Source: Mediterraneibacter glycyrrhizinilyticus (lineage in GTDB: Bacteria; Bacillota; Clostridia; Lachnospirales; Lachnospiraceae). From it: 64,000 nucleotides of DNA. Under the pieces are notes generated by a model that worked only from the letters and a program-made list of their open reading frames with translations, was not told the DNA's origin and made no database searches. This document shows, piece after piece, positions 41,875 through 50,983 of this stretch (positions are counted from its first letter, which is position 1; each line of letters starts with the position of its first letter). Both the position numbers and the translations under genes were made by a program. Location: the NCBI RefSeq assembly GCF_016902345.1, contig NZ_JACJLR010000002.1, forward strand, positions 1-64,000, written 5' to 3'.

Positions 41875-43281
41875 ATGGACAGAAGGACGAAAGAAAAGGA
41901 TTTGGGGATAGACTGGGGGAAGTTTTACAGGAACGTTATCGCACTTGTGATCCCAATGGCGCTGCAGAATTTGATCAATGTGGGTGTGTCGGCAGCGGAT
42001 GTGATCATGCTCGGAGGAGTGGGAGAGACGGCTCTTTCCGGAGCTTCTCTGGCGGGACAGGTTCAGTATATCATGACCTTGTTCCTGTTCGGACTGACAT
42101 CGGGAGCAACGGTGCTCACTGCGCAATACTGGGGAAAAGGAGACCGGGACTCTATCGAGAAGATCCTGGGAATGGCGGTGAAAGCGGCAGTTTTTGTAAC
42201 AGCCCTTTTTGCCGTGGCGGCTCTTGCCGTGCCGGATATGCTGATGCGCATCTTTACCAGTGACCCGGCAGTGATCGCAGAGGGGATACGCTATCTGCGG
42301 ATCGTGGCGTTTTCATATGTGCTGATGGGGATCACTCAGGCATATCTCTATATCATGCGCAGCGTGGAACGGGTGGTCGTGGCTACCGTGGTCTATCTGC
42401 TCTCGCTCCTGTGCAATATTGTGCTCAACTCCATCTTTATCTTCGGGCTGATGGGCTGCCCTGCGATGGGAGTCAGAGGAGCTGCTCTTGGAACGCTCTG
42501 CGCGAGGATCCTGGAAGTTATACTGGTGGCGGGATATGCCCGGCTTTTTAACCGTGATATCAAACTTCGTATGAAATATGTGATCCATACTGACCGGATC
42601 CTGTTCCGGGATTTTATGAGATATGCTCTTCCGGTGGTGGTCAACGAAGTGATGTGGGGGCTTGGGACAGCGGCGAACACCGCGATCCTGGGGCATATGG
42701 GAAGTCCGGCAGTGGCGGCGAACTCTGTGGCGCAGGTTGCGAGACAGCTTGCTACTGTAGTGTCCTTCGGACTGTCCAGCGCAGCGGCGATCTATCTGGG
42801 AAAGACGATCGGAGAGAGGAAAACGGAGCATGCCAGAGCATATTCAAAACGGTTTATTTATCTCAGTCTACTCATGGGGGCACTGGGCGGTCTGCTCATT
42901 CTTATGATCTCTCCGTTTGCGGCAGCGGCGCTCTCACTGACGGAGATGGCGAAAGAGTATCTCAGGTTCATGTTTTTTGTCATGTCCTACTTTGTGGTAG
43001 GTCAGGCGTTTAATACAACGATGGTGGTCGGAATCTTCCGGTCAGGAGGAGACACAAGGTTTGGCCTGATCCTTGATGTGACTACCATGTGGTGCTGTTC
43101 TATCCTCCTGGGGTTTATCGCGGCATTCGTATTGAAACTTAGTGTTCCGGCTGTATATGTGATCCTGATGAGTGATGAGATCATTAAGATCCCGATCACA
43201 ACATGGCGGTACAGAAAATACAGATGGCTCAGGGATGTGACACGGGATAAAAGCGGTGTTCAAGGGAGGCTGCCGGATTAA
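41875..43281 (+). CDS. MATE family efflux transporter
   Basis: 468 residues with about 12 membrane segments and MATE hallmarks at the N-terminus (VIPMALQNLINVGVSAADVIMLG) and the second repeat (VVNEVMWGLGTAANTAILGHMG). MATE proteins export cationic drugs and some plant phenolics using Na+ or H+. It stands alone after the Uma2 gene. A link with the polyphenol locus 3.5 kb upstream is possible but not supported by operon structure. Confidence 0.92.
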   Translation: MDRRTKEKDLGIDWGKFYRNVIALVIPMALQNLINVGVSAADVIMLGGVGETALSGASLAGQVQYIMTLFLFGLTSGATVLTAQYWGKGDRDSIEKILGMAVKAAVFVTALFAVAALAVPDMLMRIFTSDPAVIAEGIRYLRIVAFSYVLMGITQAYLYIMRSVERVVVATVVYLLSLLCNIVLNSIFIFGLMGCPAMGVRGAALGTLCARILEVILVAGYARLFNRDIKLRMKYVIHTDRILFRDFMRYALPVVVNEVMWGLGTAANTAILGHMGSPAVAANSVAQVARQLATVVSFGLSSAAAIYLGKTIGERKTEHARAYSKRFIYLSLLMGALGGLLILMISPFAAAALSLTEMAKEYLRFMFFVMSYFVVGQAFNTTMVVGIFRSGGDTRFGLILDVTTMWCCSILLGFIAAFVLKLSVPAVYVILMSDEIIKIPITTWRYRKYRWLRDVTRDKSGVQGRLPD

Positions 43282-43339
43282 TGCCTGCCCCTGCTTTGTG
43301 AAACATTTCTAAACCCTTATAAAAGAAGTATGAACTCTA

Positions 43340-43367
43340 TTGACTCGTGTGTGATATATAGTATTAT
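43340..43367 (+). promoter_or_regulatory. Promoter of the DnaK-like gene
   Basis: TTGACT (43340-43345), 16 bases, TATTAT (43362-43367). No CIRCE-type repeat is seen, so this copy is not obviously under HrcA control. Confidence 0.5.
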
Positions 43368-43448
43368 TTTATATTAGGGCTTAAAATCAGGAATGGAGAG
43401 AGAATACCTGAATATGATAAGGCAGAAGAGGAAGGAGCAGCGCAGAAC

Positions 43449-45206
43449 ATGGGAAAAGTAATAGGGATCGACCTCGGGACGACCAACAGTTGTGTATCGG
43501 TAGTGGAGAATAATGTCCCTGTCATTATCCCCGGGACATCGGGGAGCATGACCACGCCCAGTGTAGTGGCGTTTACAAAGAAAGGGGAAAGGCTGGTGGG
43601 AGAGAGTGCCCGCAGGCAGGCGGTCACGAACCCGGACCGCACGATCAGCTCCGTGAAGAGACACATGGGGACGAACTGGAGCGTGAAGATCGACGGGACT
43701 GAGTATAAGCCACAGACGATCAGCGCGATGATCCTGAGGCAGCTGAAGAAGGATGCAGAGGAATTTCTCGGAGAGACAGTGACAGACGCAGTCATCACAG
43801 TACCGGCGTACTTTAATGATATCCAAAGACAGGCGACGAAGGACGCGGGAAGGATCGCAGGACTGAACGTGAAGCGCATCATCAATGAACCCACCAGCGC
43901 GGCGCTCTCCTACGGGCTGAACCACGGTGAGGCGCAGAAGGTGATGGTGTACGACCTGGGAGGAGGAACTTTCGATGTGTCTATCATCGAGATCGGGGAC
44001 GGCGTGGTGGAAGTCCTGGCGACTGCCGGAGACAATCATCTTGGAGGGGATGATTTTGACGAGCGGATCGTGCAGTGGATCGTTCAGAACTTCCGTAATG
44101 AATACCATGTTGACCTGAACAAGGATTTCGCGGCCATGCAGCGCGTTCGGGATTCGGCGGAGAGGACGAAGAAAGAATTGTCCTCATCCGGGACATCGCA
44201 TATCGTACTTCCCTATCTGACCCAGGTGAAGGGTGAACCGGTCCATATGGATATGACTCTTACGAGGGCAAAGTTTGAAGAGCTGATCAGCGATCTGGTC
44301 GCAAGGACAGAGGAGCCGGTGAGGAATGCTCTGAACGACGCGAGGATCAGCCCGGCGCAGCTCGGGAGAGTGCTCCTTGTGGGCGGATCGACCAGGATTC
44401 CTGCGATCCAGGATAAAGTGCGGCAGATGACTGGAAAGGAACCGTCGAAGAACATCAATCCGGATGAATGCGTGGCGAAAGGGGCAGCGATTCTCGGGAG
44501 CACCCTTCAGGGGAACGGGCTGGTGGCAGCAGGAACCGGTAAGGATCTGCTTCTGCTGGACGTGACACCGATGAGCCTTTCCATTGAGACGGTAGGCGGT
44601 GTGGCGACCCGGCTGGTAGAGCGGAATACTACGCTTCCGACCCGCTATTCCAGGATATTCTCCACAGCGGCGCCCTATCAGAGAACAGTGGAAATCCATG
44701 TTTTACAGGGTGAACGTCCCATGGCAAGAGATAACAAGACGATCGGGAAATTCAAACTGAAAGGGATCAAGTCGGCGCCGGCAGGCGTGCCTCAGATCGA
44801 GGTTGCCTTTGACATTGACGCAAACGGGATTCTCAAAGTGTCTGCAAGAGATCTTGATACGGGTAAAGAGCAGTCTATCACGATCACAGCGAATGACAGG
44901 ATGTCAGAGGAGGAGATCAACCAGGCGATGGCGGATGCGCAGCAGTATGCCGGGCTTGACCGGGTCCGCAGAGAGGCAATGGAAGTGCTGAATGATTCAC
45001 AGAGTCTCCTGGCAAAAGCAGATCAGGCGGTGAAAAATGCGGGCAAACAGCTTGACAAACCGTTGAAGAAACAGGTGAAGGCAGACATTGGCAGGCTTCG
45101 AAAACTCGTAGTAAAGTGCAGGCTGGACAAAGTGACTGAGGCAGAGATCGAAGAGATGCGCGCGGCAAAGACTCAGCTTGAGAACAGCGCGGCAGGACTG
45201 GTTTAG
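43449..45206 (+). CDS. Short DnaK/Hsp70 paralogue
   Basis: 585 residues. The ATPase domain is complete ([36 protein letters not shown]), and so is the substrate domain ([16 protein letters not shown]). The C-terminal lid is shortened to about 80 residues and the usual 30-40-residue acidic tail is absent. It stands alone, without grpE or dnaJ, so it is probably a second Hsp70 and not the main cellular copy. The shortened lid suggests altered client release. A small inverted repeat follows the gene. Confidence 0.9.
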   Translation: MGKVIGIDLGTTNSCVSVVENNVPVIIPGTSGSMTTPSVVAFTKKGERLVGESARRQAVTNPDRTISSVKRHMGTNWSVKIDGTEYKPQTISAMILRQLKKDAEEFLGETVTDAVITVPAYFNDIQRQATKDAGRIAGLNVKRIINEPTSAALSYGLNHGEAQKVMVYDLGGGTFDVSIIEIGDGVVEVLATAGDNHLGGDDFDERIVQWIVQNFRNEYHVDLNKDFAAMQRVRDSAERTKKELSSSGTSHIVLPYLTQVKGEPVHMDMTLTRAKFEELISDLVARTEEPVRNALNDARISPAQLGRVLLVGGSTRIPAIQDKVRQMTGKEPSKNINPDECVAKGAAILGSTLQGNGLVAAGTGKDLLLLDVTPMSLSIETVGGVATRLVERNTTLPTRYSRIFSTAAPYQRTVEIHVLQGERPMARDNKTIGKFKLKGIKSAPAGVPQIEVAFDIDANGILKVSARDLDTGKEQSITITANDRMSEEEINQAMADAQQYAGLDRVRREAMEVLNDSQSLLAKADQAVKNAGKQLDKPLKKQVKADIGRLRKLVVKCRLDKVTEAEIEEMRAAKTQLENSAAGLV

Positions 45207-45221
45207 GAACAGATGAATTAG

Positions 45222-45266
45222 AAGGGAATGTGGGAACTGAACTGATGAAGATCCCATATTCCCTTC
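45222..45266 (+). terminator. Hairpin after the DnaK-like gene
   Basis: GAAGGGAATGTGGGA is matched by TCCCATATTCCCTTC with a ~16-base loop; no T tract. Likely a weak terminator or mRNA end. Confidence 0.5.
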
Positions 45267-45316
45267 CTGCGTGTTGAAAGTTTAACAATATGCTACAAGA
45301 TTCCGGTAAAATGTGT

Positions 45317-45375
45317 TATACTATCAAAGCGGACCGTCCAAAAACGGCAGGGCAGACGTACTGCCTGAATGGACG
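45317..45375 (+). promoter_or_regulatory. TATACT box and structured leader before the Mrp gene
   Basis: TATACT at 45317-45322 is a likely -10. Downstream, CGTCC...GGACG encloses GGCAG...CTGCC (45335-45375), a two-step stem in the 5' leader. No known riboswitch class is recognised. Confidence 0.35.
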
Positions 45376-45413
45376 TGTACGGAGAAATACATCAAGAGAG
45401 AAGGTAAGTTATT

Positions 45414-46274
45414 ATGGCAGAAACACAGAACACAAGCGAATGCACAGAAGAATCCTGTGCGGGCTGTGCACATGCGGATTCCTGCAGCAGCAAAAAAACA
45501 GATTTCCGTGAGCCGGCAAACAAGTATTCTCAGATCAAGAGAGTCATTGGCGTTGTCAGCGGAAAAGGCGGAGTAGGCAAATCTCTTGTCACCGCATCTC
45601 TTGCAAGGATGATGAAGGAGAAAGGCTATAATGTCGGTATCCTGGATGCGGATATCACAGGACCGTCCATCCCCAAGATGTACGGAATCCACAATAAGGC
45701 GGCAGGTACGGAAGAGGGGATGATCTTCCCGTGTACTGCGAAAGACGCGACACAGGTAATGTCTGTCAATCTCCTTCTGCCCAATGAATCAGATCCGGTC
45801 ATCTGGAGAGGACCCATCATTGCGGGCGTTGTAAAACAGTTCTGGACAGATGTGATGTGGGGAGACATTGATTATCTGTTTGTGGATATGCCGCCCGGAA
45901 CGGGAGATGTGCCTCTGACAGTATTCCAGTCACTTCCGGTGGATGGTGTCGTTATTGTAACATCTCCGCAGGAACTGGTGCAGATGATCGTGAAGAAAGC
46001 CTACAATATGGCACAGGCGATGAACATTCCGGTACTTGGAGTAGTGGAAAATTACAGCTATGTAAAATGTCCGGACTGCGGCAAGGAGATCAAGGTCTTC
46101 GGAGAAAGCCACATCGAAGAGACAGCGGCGGAGCTGGGAATCCCGGTGCTTGGAAAAATGCCGATCGACGCAGAACTTGCGAAAGCGGTCGAGGAAGAGA
46201 GATTCTACGAAGTTCGGAACCAGTATCTGGATGAAGAGAAGATCCTACCGTGTTTTGAAGGTTCTAAAAAATAG
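45414..46274 (+). CDS. Mrp/NBP35-type FeS cluster carrier ATPase
   Basis: 286 residues. P-loop GKGGVGKS near 50-57, switch motif DADITGPSIPKM, VDMPPGTGD. Cys-rich ends: N-terminal ESCAGCAHADSC and a C-terminal CPDCGKEIK motif. Mrp/ApbC proteins hold and transfer [4Fe-4S] clusters to apo-proteins. The N-terminal Cys group is like eukaryotic Nbp35. The many FeS enzymes in this window would need such carriers, but linkage is not shown. Confidence 0.93.
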   Translation: MAETQNTSECTEESCAGCAHADSCSSKKTDFREPANKYSQIKRVIGVVSGKGGVGKSLVTASLARMMKEKGYNVGILDADITGPSIPKMYGIHNKAAGTEEGMIFPCTAKDATQVMSVNLLLPNESDPVIWRGPIIAGVVKQFWTDVMWGDIDYLFVDMPPGTGDVPLTVFQSLPVDGVVIVTSPQELVQMIVKKAYNMAQAMNIPVLGVVENYSYVKCPDCGKEIKVFGESHIEETAAELGIPVLGKMPIDAELAKAVEEERFYEVRNQYLDEEKILPCFEGSKK

Positions 46275-46415
46275 AGTGTATCTGCGGGATTTTATGTGAT
46301 AAATGAATCTGTTTCAGACGGAAACGCAGAAGTTGCTTCTGAGGAAACATTTTAAATAAGAAAGGCCAGCCGGAAAGGTAGGAAGGGGAAGGGCTGCTGC
46401 CGGATCCAAGGCCCG

Positions 46416-46458
46416 ACAGCCGGAGAGATTCCTGTTCCTGCCGGTCCGGCTGTTTTTG
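46416..46458 (+). terminator. Hairpin with T run between the Mrp and esterase genes
   Basis: ACAGCCGG and CCGGCTGT enclose a ~22-base arm and loop followed by TTTTT. The preceding 60 bases are purine-rich with further potential pairing, so this could be the end of a structured leader or small RNA; I do not recognise a class. Confidence 0.55.
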
Positions 46459-46543
46459 TTATTTCTTTACTTTCCCATATACCTGCTGTATGATAAAAAC
46501 ATAAGCGGCAAACAGGAAGAGATGGGTGATGGAGGTAGTTTGA

Positions 46544-47542
46544 ATGATAGGACAGAGAGTGGAGATTTGGAGACAGGAAGAATATTTTTATGCAGATGCA
46601 TATGATTTTATTCCCATAATGGTGACGTATATCCATGAGGACGAGCAGACCCGTCCTGCCATGCTGGTGGTCCCGGGGGGAGCATACCGCTATGCGTCTC
46701 CGTCCGAGGGAGATGTGGTGGCCAGATGGTTCTATAAGGCAGGCTATAATGTGTTTGTGCTGGCATATACAGTAAATTATCTGGAGGAACCTCTGGGCAG
46801 ACAGCCGCTCAATGACATTTCAAGAGCAGTCCGCATTATTAGAAAACGTGCTGAGGCATGCAGGATAGATCCGAACAGAGTCGTTGTGTGCGGGTTCTCG
46901 GCGGGAGGGCATCTCTCCGCGAGTCTGTGCGTGCACTATAAAGACATCAGAGACTGCCGGCCAGAGTACGATGAAATCTCCAACCGTCCGGATGCGGCAA
47001 TTCTGGGTTATCCTGTGATCACAGCAAAAGATTATGAAGAGAGTGAATCTTTTCAGGCTCTGCTGGGAAAAGAACAGCAGGAAGCAGACCTGGAGTACAT
47101 GTCGCTTGAAAAGCATGTCACAGAAGATACACCGCCCTGTTTTATATGGCAGACCGCCCCTGATGGGACTGTTCCTGTGCTGCACAGTTATCTCTTTGCG
47201 GAGGCGTGCAGAAATGCAGGAATAAAATATGCTCACCATGTATTTTCAGATGGCGTGCATGGAATGTCCATTGCAAACGAGGACTGGCTGGAGGGAAGAA
47301 ACAGGGATCCATATACTCTGGAGCAGCTTGTGAAACTTGCAGAAGCCATCAAGGCGGGAAAGACAAAATATCCGGAGGAAACAGGAGAAGCAATACTGGA
47401 AGAACAGGGGATCACAAAGCCAAGGCCGGAAAAAAGGACTCCGGAGGAAAAGGAACATCTCCGCCGGATCCTGGATGAAGTCGGGATGTGGCCTGAGATG
47501 GCTGTGACATGGCTGGAGAGGATATTGGAGGAAGAAGAATGA
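46544..47542 (+). CDS. Alpha/beta hydrolase, esterase-like
   Basis: 332 residues, third member of the same esterase group in this window. Oxyanion motif VVPGGAYRYAS near 42, nucleophile S119 in GFSAGGH, C-terminal DGVHGMS with the catalytic His. No signal peptide. Its stop overlaps the start of the next gene (ATGA), so the two are coupled. Confidence 0.85.
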   Translation: MIGQRVEIWRQEEYFYADAYDFIPIMVTYIHEDEQTRPAMLVVPGGAYRYASPSEGDVVARWFYKAGYNVFVLAYTVNYLEEPLGRQPLNDISRAVRIIRKRAEACRIDPNRVVVCGFSAGGHLSASLCVHYKDIRDCRPEYDEISNRPDAAILGYPVITAKDYEESESFQALLGKEQQEADLEYMSLEKHVTEDTPPCFIWQTAPDGTVPVLHSYLFAEACRNAGIKYAHHVFSDGVHGMSIANEDWLEGRNRDPYTLEQLVKLAEAIKAGKTKYPEETGEAILEEQGITKPRPEKRTPEEKEHLRRILDEVGMWPEMAVTWLERILEEEE

Positions 47543-48312
47543 GGCTGTTACTTATAAGACACGGAGATCCGGATTATGCACATGATACTCTGACAGAGAA
47601 GGGCTGGCGGGAGGTGAAGCTTCTGGCAGAGAGAGCGGAAAGCCTCAATATGGGATCCTGTTTTGTATCCCCTCTTGGCAGGGCGCAGGATACGGCCGCC
47701 CCATCGCTGAGAAAGACGGGGAAGAATGCGCAGACGCTTGACTGGCTGGAAGAGTTTCCGGCGAGGGTTGACCTGAATCAGGTGCCTGAATTTGCAAAGG
47801 CATATCCAAACACAAGAACAGCAGAGGGAAAATATCAGCTCCGGGTCGTATGGGATATTGTCCCCTCGTACTGGACGGAATACAGAGAATATTTTGACAG
47901 TGAAAAATGGAGGGAATCAGAGATCAGCCGGAAGTCGGATCTTGTCCAGAACTATGATCGGGTAACAGAAGCATTTGACGCTCTTCTCTCAGAACACGGC
48001 TATGTCAGAGAAGGGGCACACTACAGAGTGGAAAGGGAAAATGAGGATACGCTTACATTTTTCTGTCATTTCGGAGTGAGCTGCGTGCTGATGTCTCATC
48101 TCTGGAGCACGTCTCCCTTCGTGTTATGGCACAGCCTGGCTCTGGCTCCCTCTTCCGTGACGGAAATCGTTACTGAGGAGAGGGAAAAAGGCATCGCCTA
48201 TTTCCGGGGCTTGAAAGTGGGTGATACTTCCCACCTGTATGCCGGACATGAGCCGGTATCTTTTGCAGCGAGGTTTGCAGAGACATATGGGAACCGGGAT
48301 CAGAGACACTGA
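47539..48312 (+). CDS. Histidine phosphatase family protein
   Basis: 257 residues. N-terminal LLIRHGDPDY is the RHG motif of the histidine phosphatase (phosphoglycerate mutase-like) superfamily; the distal His is probably in FFCHFGVSC. It is coupled to the upstream esterase by a four-base overlap with GGAGG before the ATG at 47539. Substrate unknown; possible sugar-phosphate or small phosphoester hydrolase. Confidence 0.85.
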   Translation: MRLLLIRHGDPDYAHDTLTEKGWREVKLLAERAESLNMGSCFVSPLGRAQDTAAPSLRKTGKNAQTLDWLEEFPARVDLNQVPEFAKAYPNTRTAEGKYQLRVVWDIVPSYWTEYREYFDSEKWRESEISRKSDLVQNYDRVTEAFDALLSEHGYVREGAHYRVERENEDTLTFFCHFGVSCVLMSHLWSTSPFVLWHSLALAPSSVTEIVTEEREKGIAYFRGLKVGDTSHLYAGHEPVSFAARFAETYGNRDQRH

Positions 48313-48362
48313 CATTCTTCGGACCGTATGCATAGTATAAAGAAAAAAGGAGTTTTTCTGGT

Positions 48363-48842
48363 ATGGCATACGAGACATTCGAAAAGATAGAAGGGGTTAT
48401 CCAAAGTGTGAACAGAGGGGACTCCTGCTGCTCTTTGATGCTTTCCCTGATCAGCAATTCTAATATTGTAAATGTAGTCGTATCAGGCGATACAACGATT
48501 ATCGATAATGTACGGCTGCGTGCGGGCCTGCGTATCGCCGTATTTTATGATGCAAATCTTCCCACACCGGCCGTCTATCCTCCCCAGTATCGTGCAGAGA
48601 TTATTACATCACTGAGAAGAGGGCAGCAGGTGATGCTTGCATATTTTGACGAGAATCTTGTGGCGGATGACAATTCTCTTCAGCTTAATATCGGACCTTT
48701 GACAAATGTGGTCACACTGAATGGACAGCCGTACACATGTACGCCGGAAAACTCAGAACTGCTCGTGTACTATACGAACACGACATTCAGCATACCGGCG
48801 ATGACAACACCCCAGAAGATCATAGTGATGTGCGAGTATTAA
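48363..48842 (+). CDS. Hypothetical protein, beta-rich
   Basis: 159 residues, neither membrane nor secreted. It starts YETFEKIEGVIQSVNRG and shows alternating hydrophobic strands (LRIAVFYD, QVMLAYFD, QKIIVMCEY), suggesting a small OB-like or beta-barrel fold. I do not recognise a family. Good ribosome binding site (AAAAAAGGAG) supports it as a real gene. It is followed by an empty 163-base gap before a Spo0A-domain gene; I see only an AGTCGAA box there. Confidence 0.7.
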   Translation: MAYETFEKIEGVIQSVNRGDSCCSLMLSLISNSNIVNVVVSGDTTIIDNVRLRAGLRIAVFYDANLPTPAVYPPQYRAEIITSLRRGQQVMLAYFDENLVADDNSLQLNIGPLTNVVTLNGQPYTCTPENSELLVYYTNTTFSIPAMTTPQKIIVMCEY

Positions 48843-49005
48843 AGAACGGTTTTGAGATCCGAAATACGAAGAAACAGGTGCTGTATATGCGGCATCTGTT
48901 TTTAAATTTATAGGTAGAAAATAGTCGAATAAAAATGATTGTTTCGTAAATATTTACACTTTACGATATTAAAGGAATGGGTCTCAAAGGCGGGAGGATA
49001 TTGTT

Positions 49006-49461
49006 ATGAATTACAAAAGAATCGTCATCAGTATTCTTGATTCTCTGGGGGCGAGCAAATCATACACTGGTTATGATTATGTCGTGTACGGCATTCAATT
49101 GATGCTGGAAGACAAGGAATGTGTAACATGTATCACAAAATCCTTGTATCTCGACATCGCCAGGCACTACAATACCACCTGGAACTGTGTTGAGAAGAAC
49201 ATAAGAACTGTTGTGAATGCCATATGGGATTCCGGCAATGCTGAACTGCTGGAAAAGGTATTTGGCAGGTCAAAAAAGAAGAAAAGACCGACAAATAAGG
49301 AATTCTTTAAGTATCTGTATGATCATATTACAGAACTTGAGAATCATGTGGAGATGCCGGGACTACAGATATCGATGATCTGCCCGATCTCGAACCGTTA
49401 TTGTGAATCCCTTTCAGTTTTCTATACGAAAATACTGGAATCAGCCGGACGGGCCGGATAA
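49006..49461 (+). CDS. Stand-alone Spo0A C-terminal (DNA-binding) domain protein
   Basis: 151 residues that match only the effector domain of Spo0A: LDSLGASKSYTGYDYVVYGI at the start and IARHYNTTWNCVEKNIRTVVNAIWD as recognition helices. There is no receiver domain, so it cannot be activated by phosphorylation as Spo0A is. It may compete at 0A boxes or regulate its own set of genes. A 0A-box-like AGTCGAA (6 of 7) lies at 48923-48929, about 80 bases upstream. Confidence 0.85.
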   Translation: MNYKRIVISILDSLGASKSYTGYDYVVYGIQLMLEDKECVTCITKSLYLDIARHYNTTWNCVEKNIRTVVNAIWDSGNAELLEKVFGRSKKKKRPTNKEFFKYLYDHITELENHVEMPGLQISMICPISNRYCESLSVFYTKILESAGRAG

Positions 49462-49593
49462 ATAAAGGAATGATCTGACGGGGATGAGGTGGGGACTTCA
49501 TCCCTTTTATCAACAAATCTTAATTTCGGTCTTTTCTTTTTGGGAGAAGTCTGATATAATAAATAAGCTGTGGAAATCCACAGGAATATATTT

Positions 49594-49679
49594 GGAGACG
49601 TATCGAAGTGGTCATAACGGGGCGCACTCGAAATGCGTTTGCCCTCCGGGGCACGAGGGTTCGAATCCCTCCGTCTCCG
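49594..49679 (+). tRNA. tRNA-Ser (anticodon CGA)
   Basis: 86 bases. Acceptor GGAGACG (49594-49600) pairs with CGTCTCC (49672-49678), discriminator G at 49679. The anticodon arm has loop CTCGAAA with anticodon CGA (reads UCG). A long variable arm, GCCCTCCGGGGC, identifies the type II tRNA, and the T arm GAGGGTTCGAATCCCTC is standard. No CCA is encoded. A candidate -10 TATAAT is at 49555-49560. Confidence 0.95.
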
Positions 49680-49682
49680 CTG

Positions 49683-49711
49683 AGAATCCTGCTGTGCGGG
49701 ATTCTTTTTTT
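49683..49711 (+). terminator. Terminator of the tRNA-Ser gene
   Basis: AGAATCC, 9 bases, GGATTCT, then a run of T. Directly after the tRNA and directly before a palindrome array. Confidence 0.85.
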
Positions 49712-49834
49712 GTTTAATAGGAAACTTCGTTTCCTATTAAACAAAACGCTCCGCGGGATGCGCACTCGCGCGAAGTGAAAATTTGTCGCTAAAGCGACCG
49801 CGCTCGGCGCGAGAGTTCCGCAAGCGGAACTCTT
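49711..49834. repeat. Array of small palindromes (REP-like element) after the tRNA
   Basis: The gap 49680-50002 is 323 bases without a gene. This part holds four clear hairpins in a row: 49712-49742 (14-base stem GTTTAATAGGAAAC, loop TTC), 49786-49797 (TCGCT/AGCGA), 49799-49811 (CGCGC/GCGCG) and 49812-49833 (AGAGTTCCGC/GCGGAACTCT). A C/G-rich segment between the first two can also pair. Such mosaic palindromes recur in Lachnospiraceae genomes; copy number here is not visible. Confidence 0.7.
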
Positions 49835-49873
49835 TGTTCTACTGATTTTTGGAAAAAAATACATGAAAACCTC

Positions 49874-49937
49874 TTGCTTTTTCGGGAAATTATATTATAA
49901 TGAAGATGTAAATAATTCCTAGTGAAATACTAGGAAT
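49874..49937 (+). promoter_or_regulatory. Promoter and downstream inverted repeat of the lactate dehydrogenase gene
   Basis: TTGCTT (49874-49879), 16 bases, TATAAT (49896-49901). A perfect 9-base inverted repeat ATTCCTAGT, five bases, ACTAGGAAT (49915-49937) starts about 14 bases after the -10, i.e. around the transcription start, a good position for an operator or a 5' mRNA stem. Confidence 0.6.
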
Positions 49938-50002
49938 AAAAACAGGGAATCTGCGGACAAAGAACCTGCAGAATCAGTAAAACGGAAAAGGAGGAACAGC
50001 AA

Positions 50003-50944
50003 ATGGTAAATATACAGAAAGCAGCAGTGATCGGCTGTGGATTTGTGGGATCGACGATCGCATATACACTGATGCAGAAAGGGACGTTTTCAGAGATGGT
50101 GCTTCTGGATGCCAATCAGGCGAAGGCAGAAGGGGAAGCGATGGACATCAGTCACGGGCTTCCGTTTGCACATGCCATGGATATCTCCGCAGGAACTTAT
50201 GAGGATATCGCGGATGCGGCAGTGGTGATCATCACTGCGGGAGCAAATCAGAAACCGGGAGAGACGAGACTTGATCTGGTTCAGAAAAACTCAAGCATCA
50301 TGAGGGCCATTATCCGTGAGATCAAACGTGTGAAATGCGAAGGGATTCTTCTTATTGTGTCAAACCCGGTAGATATTCTCACTCAGGTGGCTCTTGTTGA
50401 GTCCGGATTCCCAAAAGAAAGGGTGATCGGATCCGGGACAGTGCTGGATACGGCGAGGCTGAAATACCTGATCAGTGAAAAGCTGGATGTGGACAGCCGG
50501 AACGTCCATGCATTTATTGCAGGAGAGCACGGAGACAGTGAGCTGGCAGTATGGAGCTGCGCCAACATTTACGGAATCGGGCTGAGAGAGTTTGCCAAAA
50601 TGAAGGGATACAGTGATTTTGATAAAGAGATGGATGAAATCTACCATGCTGTCCGCGACAGTGCATATGAGATCATCGAGAGAAAAACGGCAACCTATTA
50701 TGGAATCGGAATGGCGGCGGCAAGGATTGCGGAGGCGATCGTGAGAGACAGCCATACGGTGATGCCGGCATCTGTATCACTGAACGGAGAGTACGGGCTG
50801 GAAGGGCTGTGCCTCAGCATTCCTTCGATCATCGGCGGCAGGGGGGCAGAGCAGATCCTTGAGATCGATTTCAGTGAGGATGAGATGGAAAAACTGAAGA
50901 AGTCAGCGGAAGAACTGAAAAAAGTTCTGGAGCAGATAAAATAA
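50003..50944 (+). CDS. ldh: L-lactate dehydrogenase
   Basis: 313 residues with the NAD-binding AVIGCGFVGST loop near residues 8-18 and the LDH/MDH active site: IITAGANQKPGETR mobile loop, D...R pair and the catalytic GEHGDSE with His near 178. The loop Gln (ANQKPGETR) indicates lactate rather than malate specificity. It reduces pyruvate to L-lactate and regenerates NAD+. It is a single-gene unit with a good promoter and a hairpin terminator that also ends the convergent regulator gene. Confidence 0.9.
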   Translation: MVNIQKAAVIGCGFVGSTIAYTLMQKGTFSEMVLLDANQAKAEGEAMDISHGLPFAHAMDISAGTYEDIADAAVVIITAGANQKPGETRLDLVQKNSSIMRAIIREIKRVKCEGILLIVSNPVDILTQVALVESGFPKERVIGSGTVLDTARLKYLISEKLDVDSRNVHAFIAGEHGDSELAVWSCANIYGIGLREFAKMKGYSDFDKEMDEIYHAVRDSAYEIIERKTATYYGIGMAAARIAEAIVRDSHTVMPASVSLNGEYGLEGLCLSIPSIIGGRGAEQILEIDFSEDEMEKLKKSAEELKKVLEQIK

Positions 50945-50983
50945 AAAAATGGATGCAGATCAGTTTTCTGCATCCGTTTTTTT
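50945..50983. terminator. Bidirectional terminator between ldh and the DtxR-family gene
   Basis: GGATGCAG and CTGCATCC form the stem; A run on the left and T run on the right allow termination from both sides. It overlaps the last codons of the minus-strand gene. Confidence 0.8.

Noticed and set aside
46360-46458. Cobalamin riboswitch in the leader before the esterase
   Set aside because: Some GCC/GG segments look similar, but the conserved B12-box order is absent, so only a general structured leader is noted.
49712-49834. CRISPR array
   Set aside because: The palindromes differ from each other in length and sequence and there are no equal spacers or cas genes.
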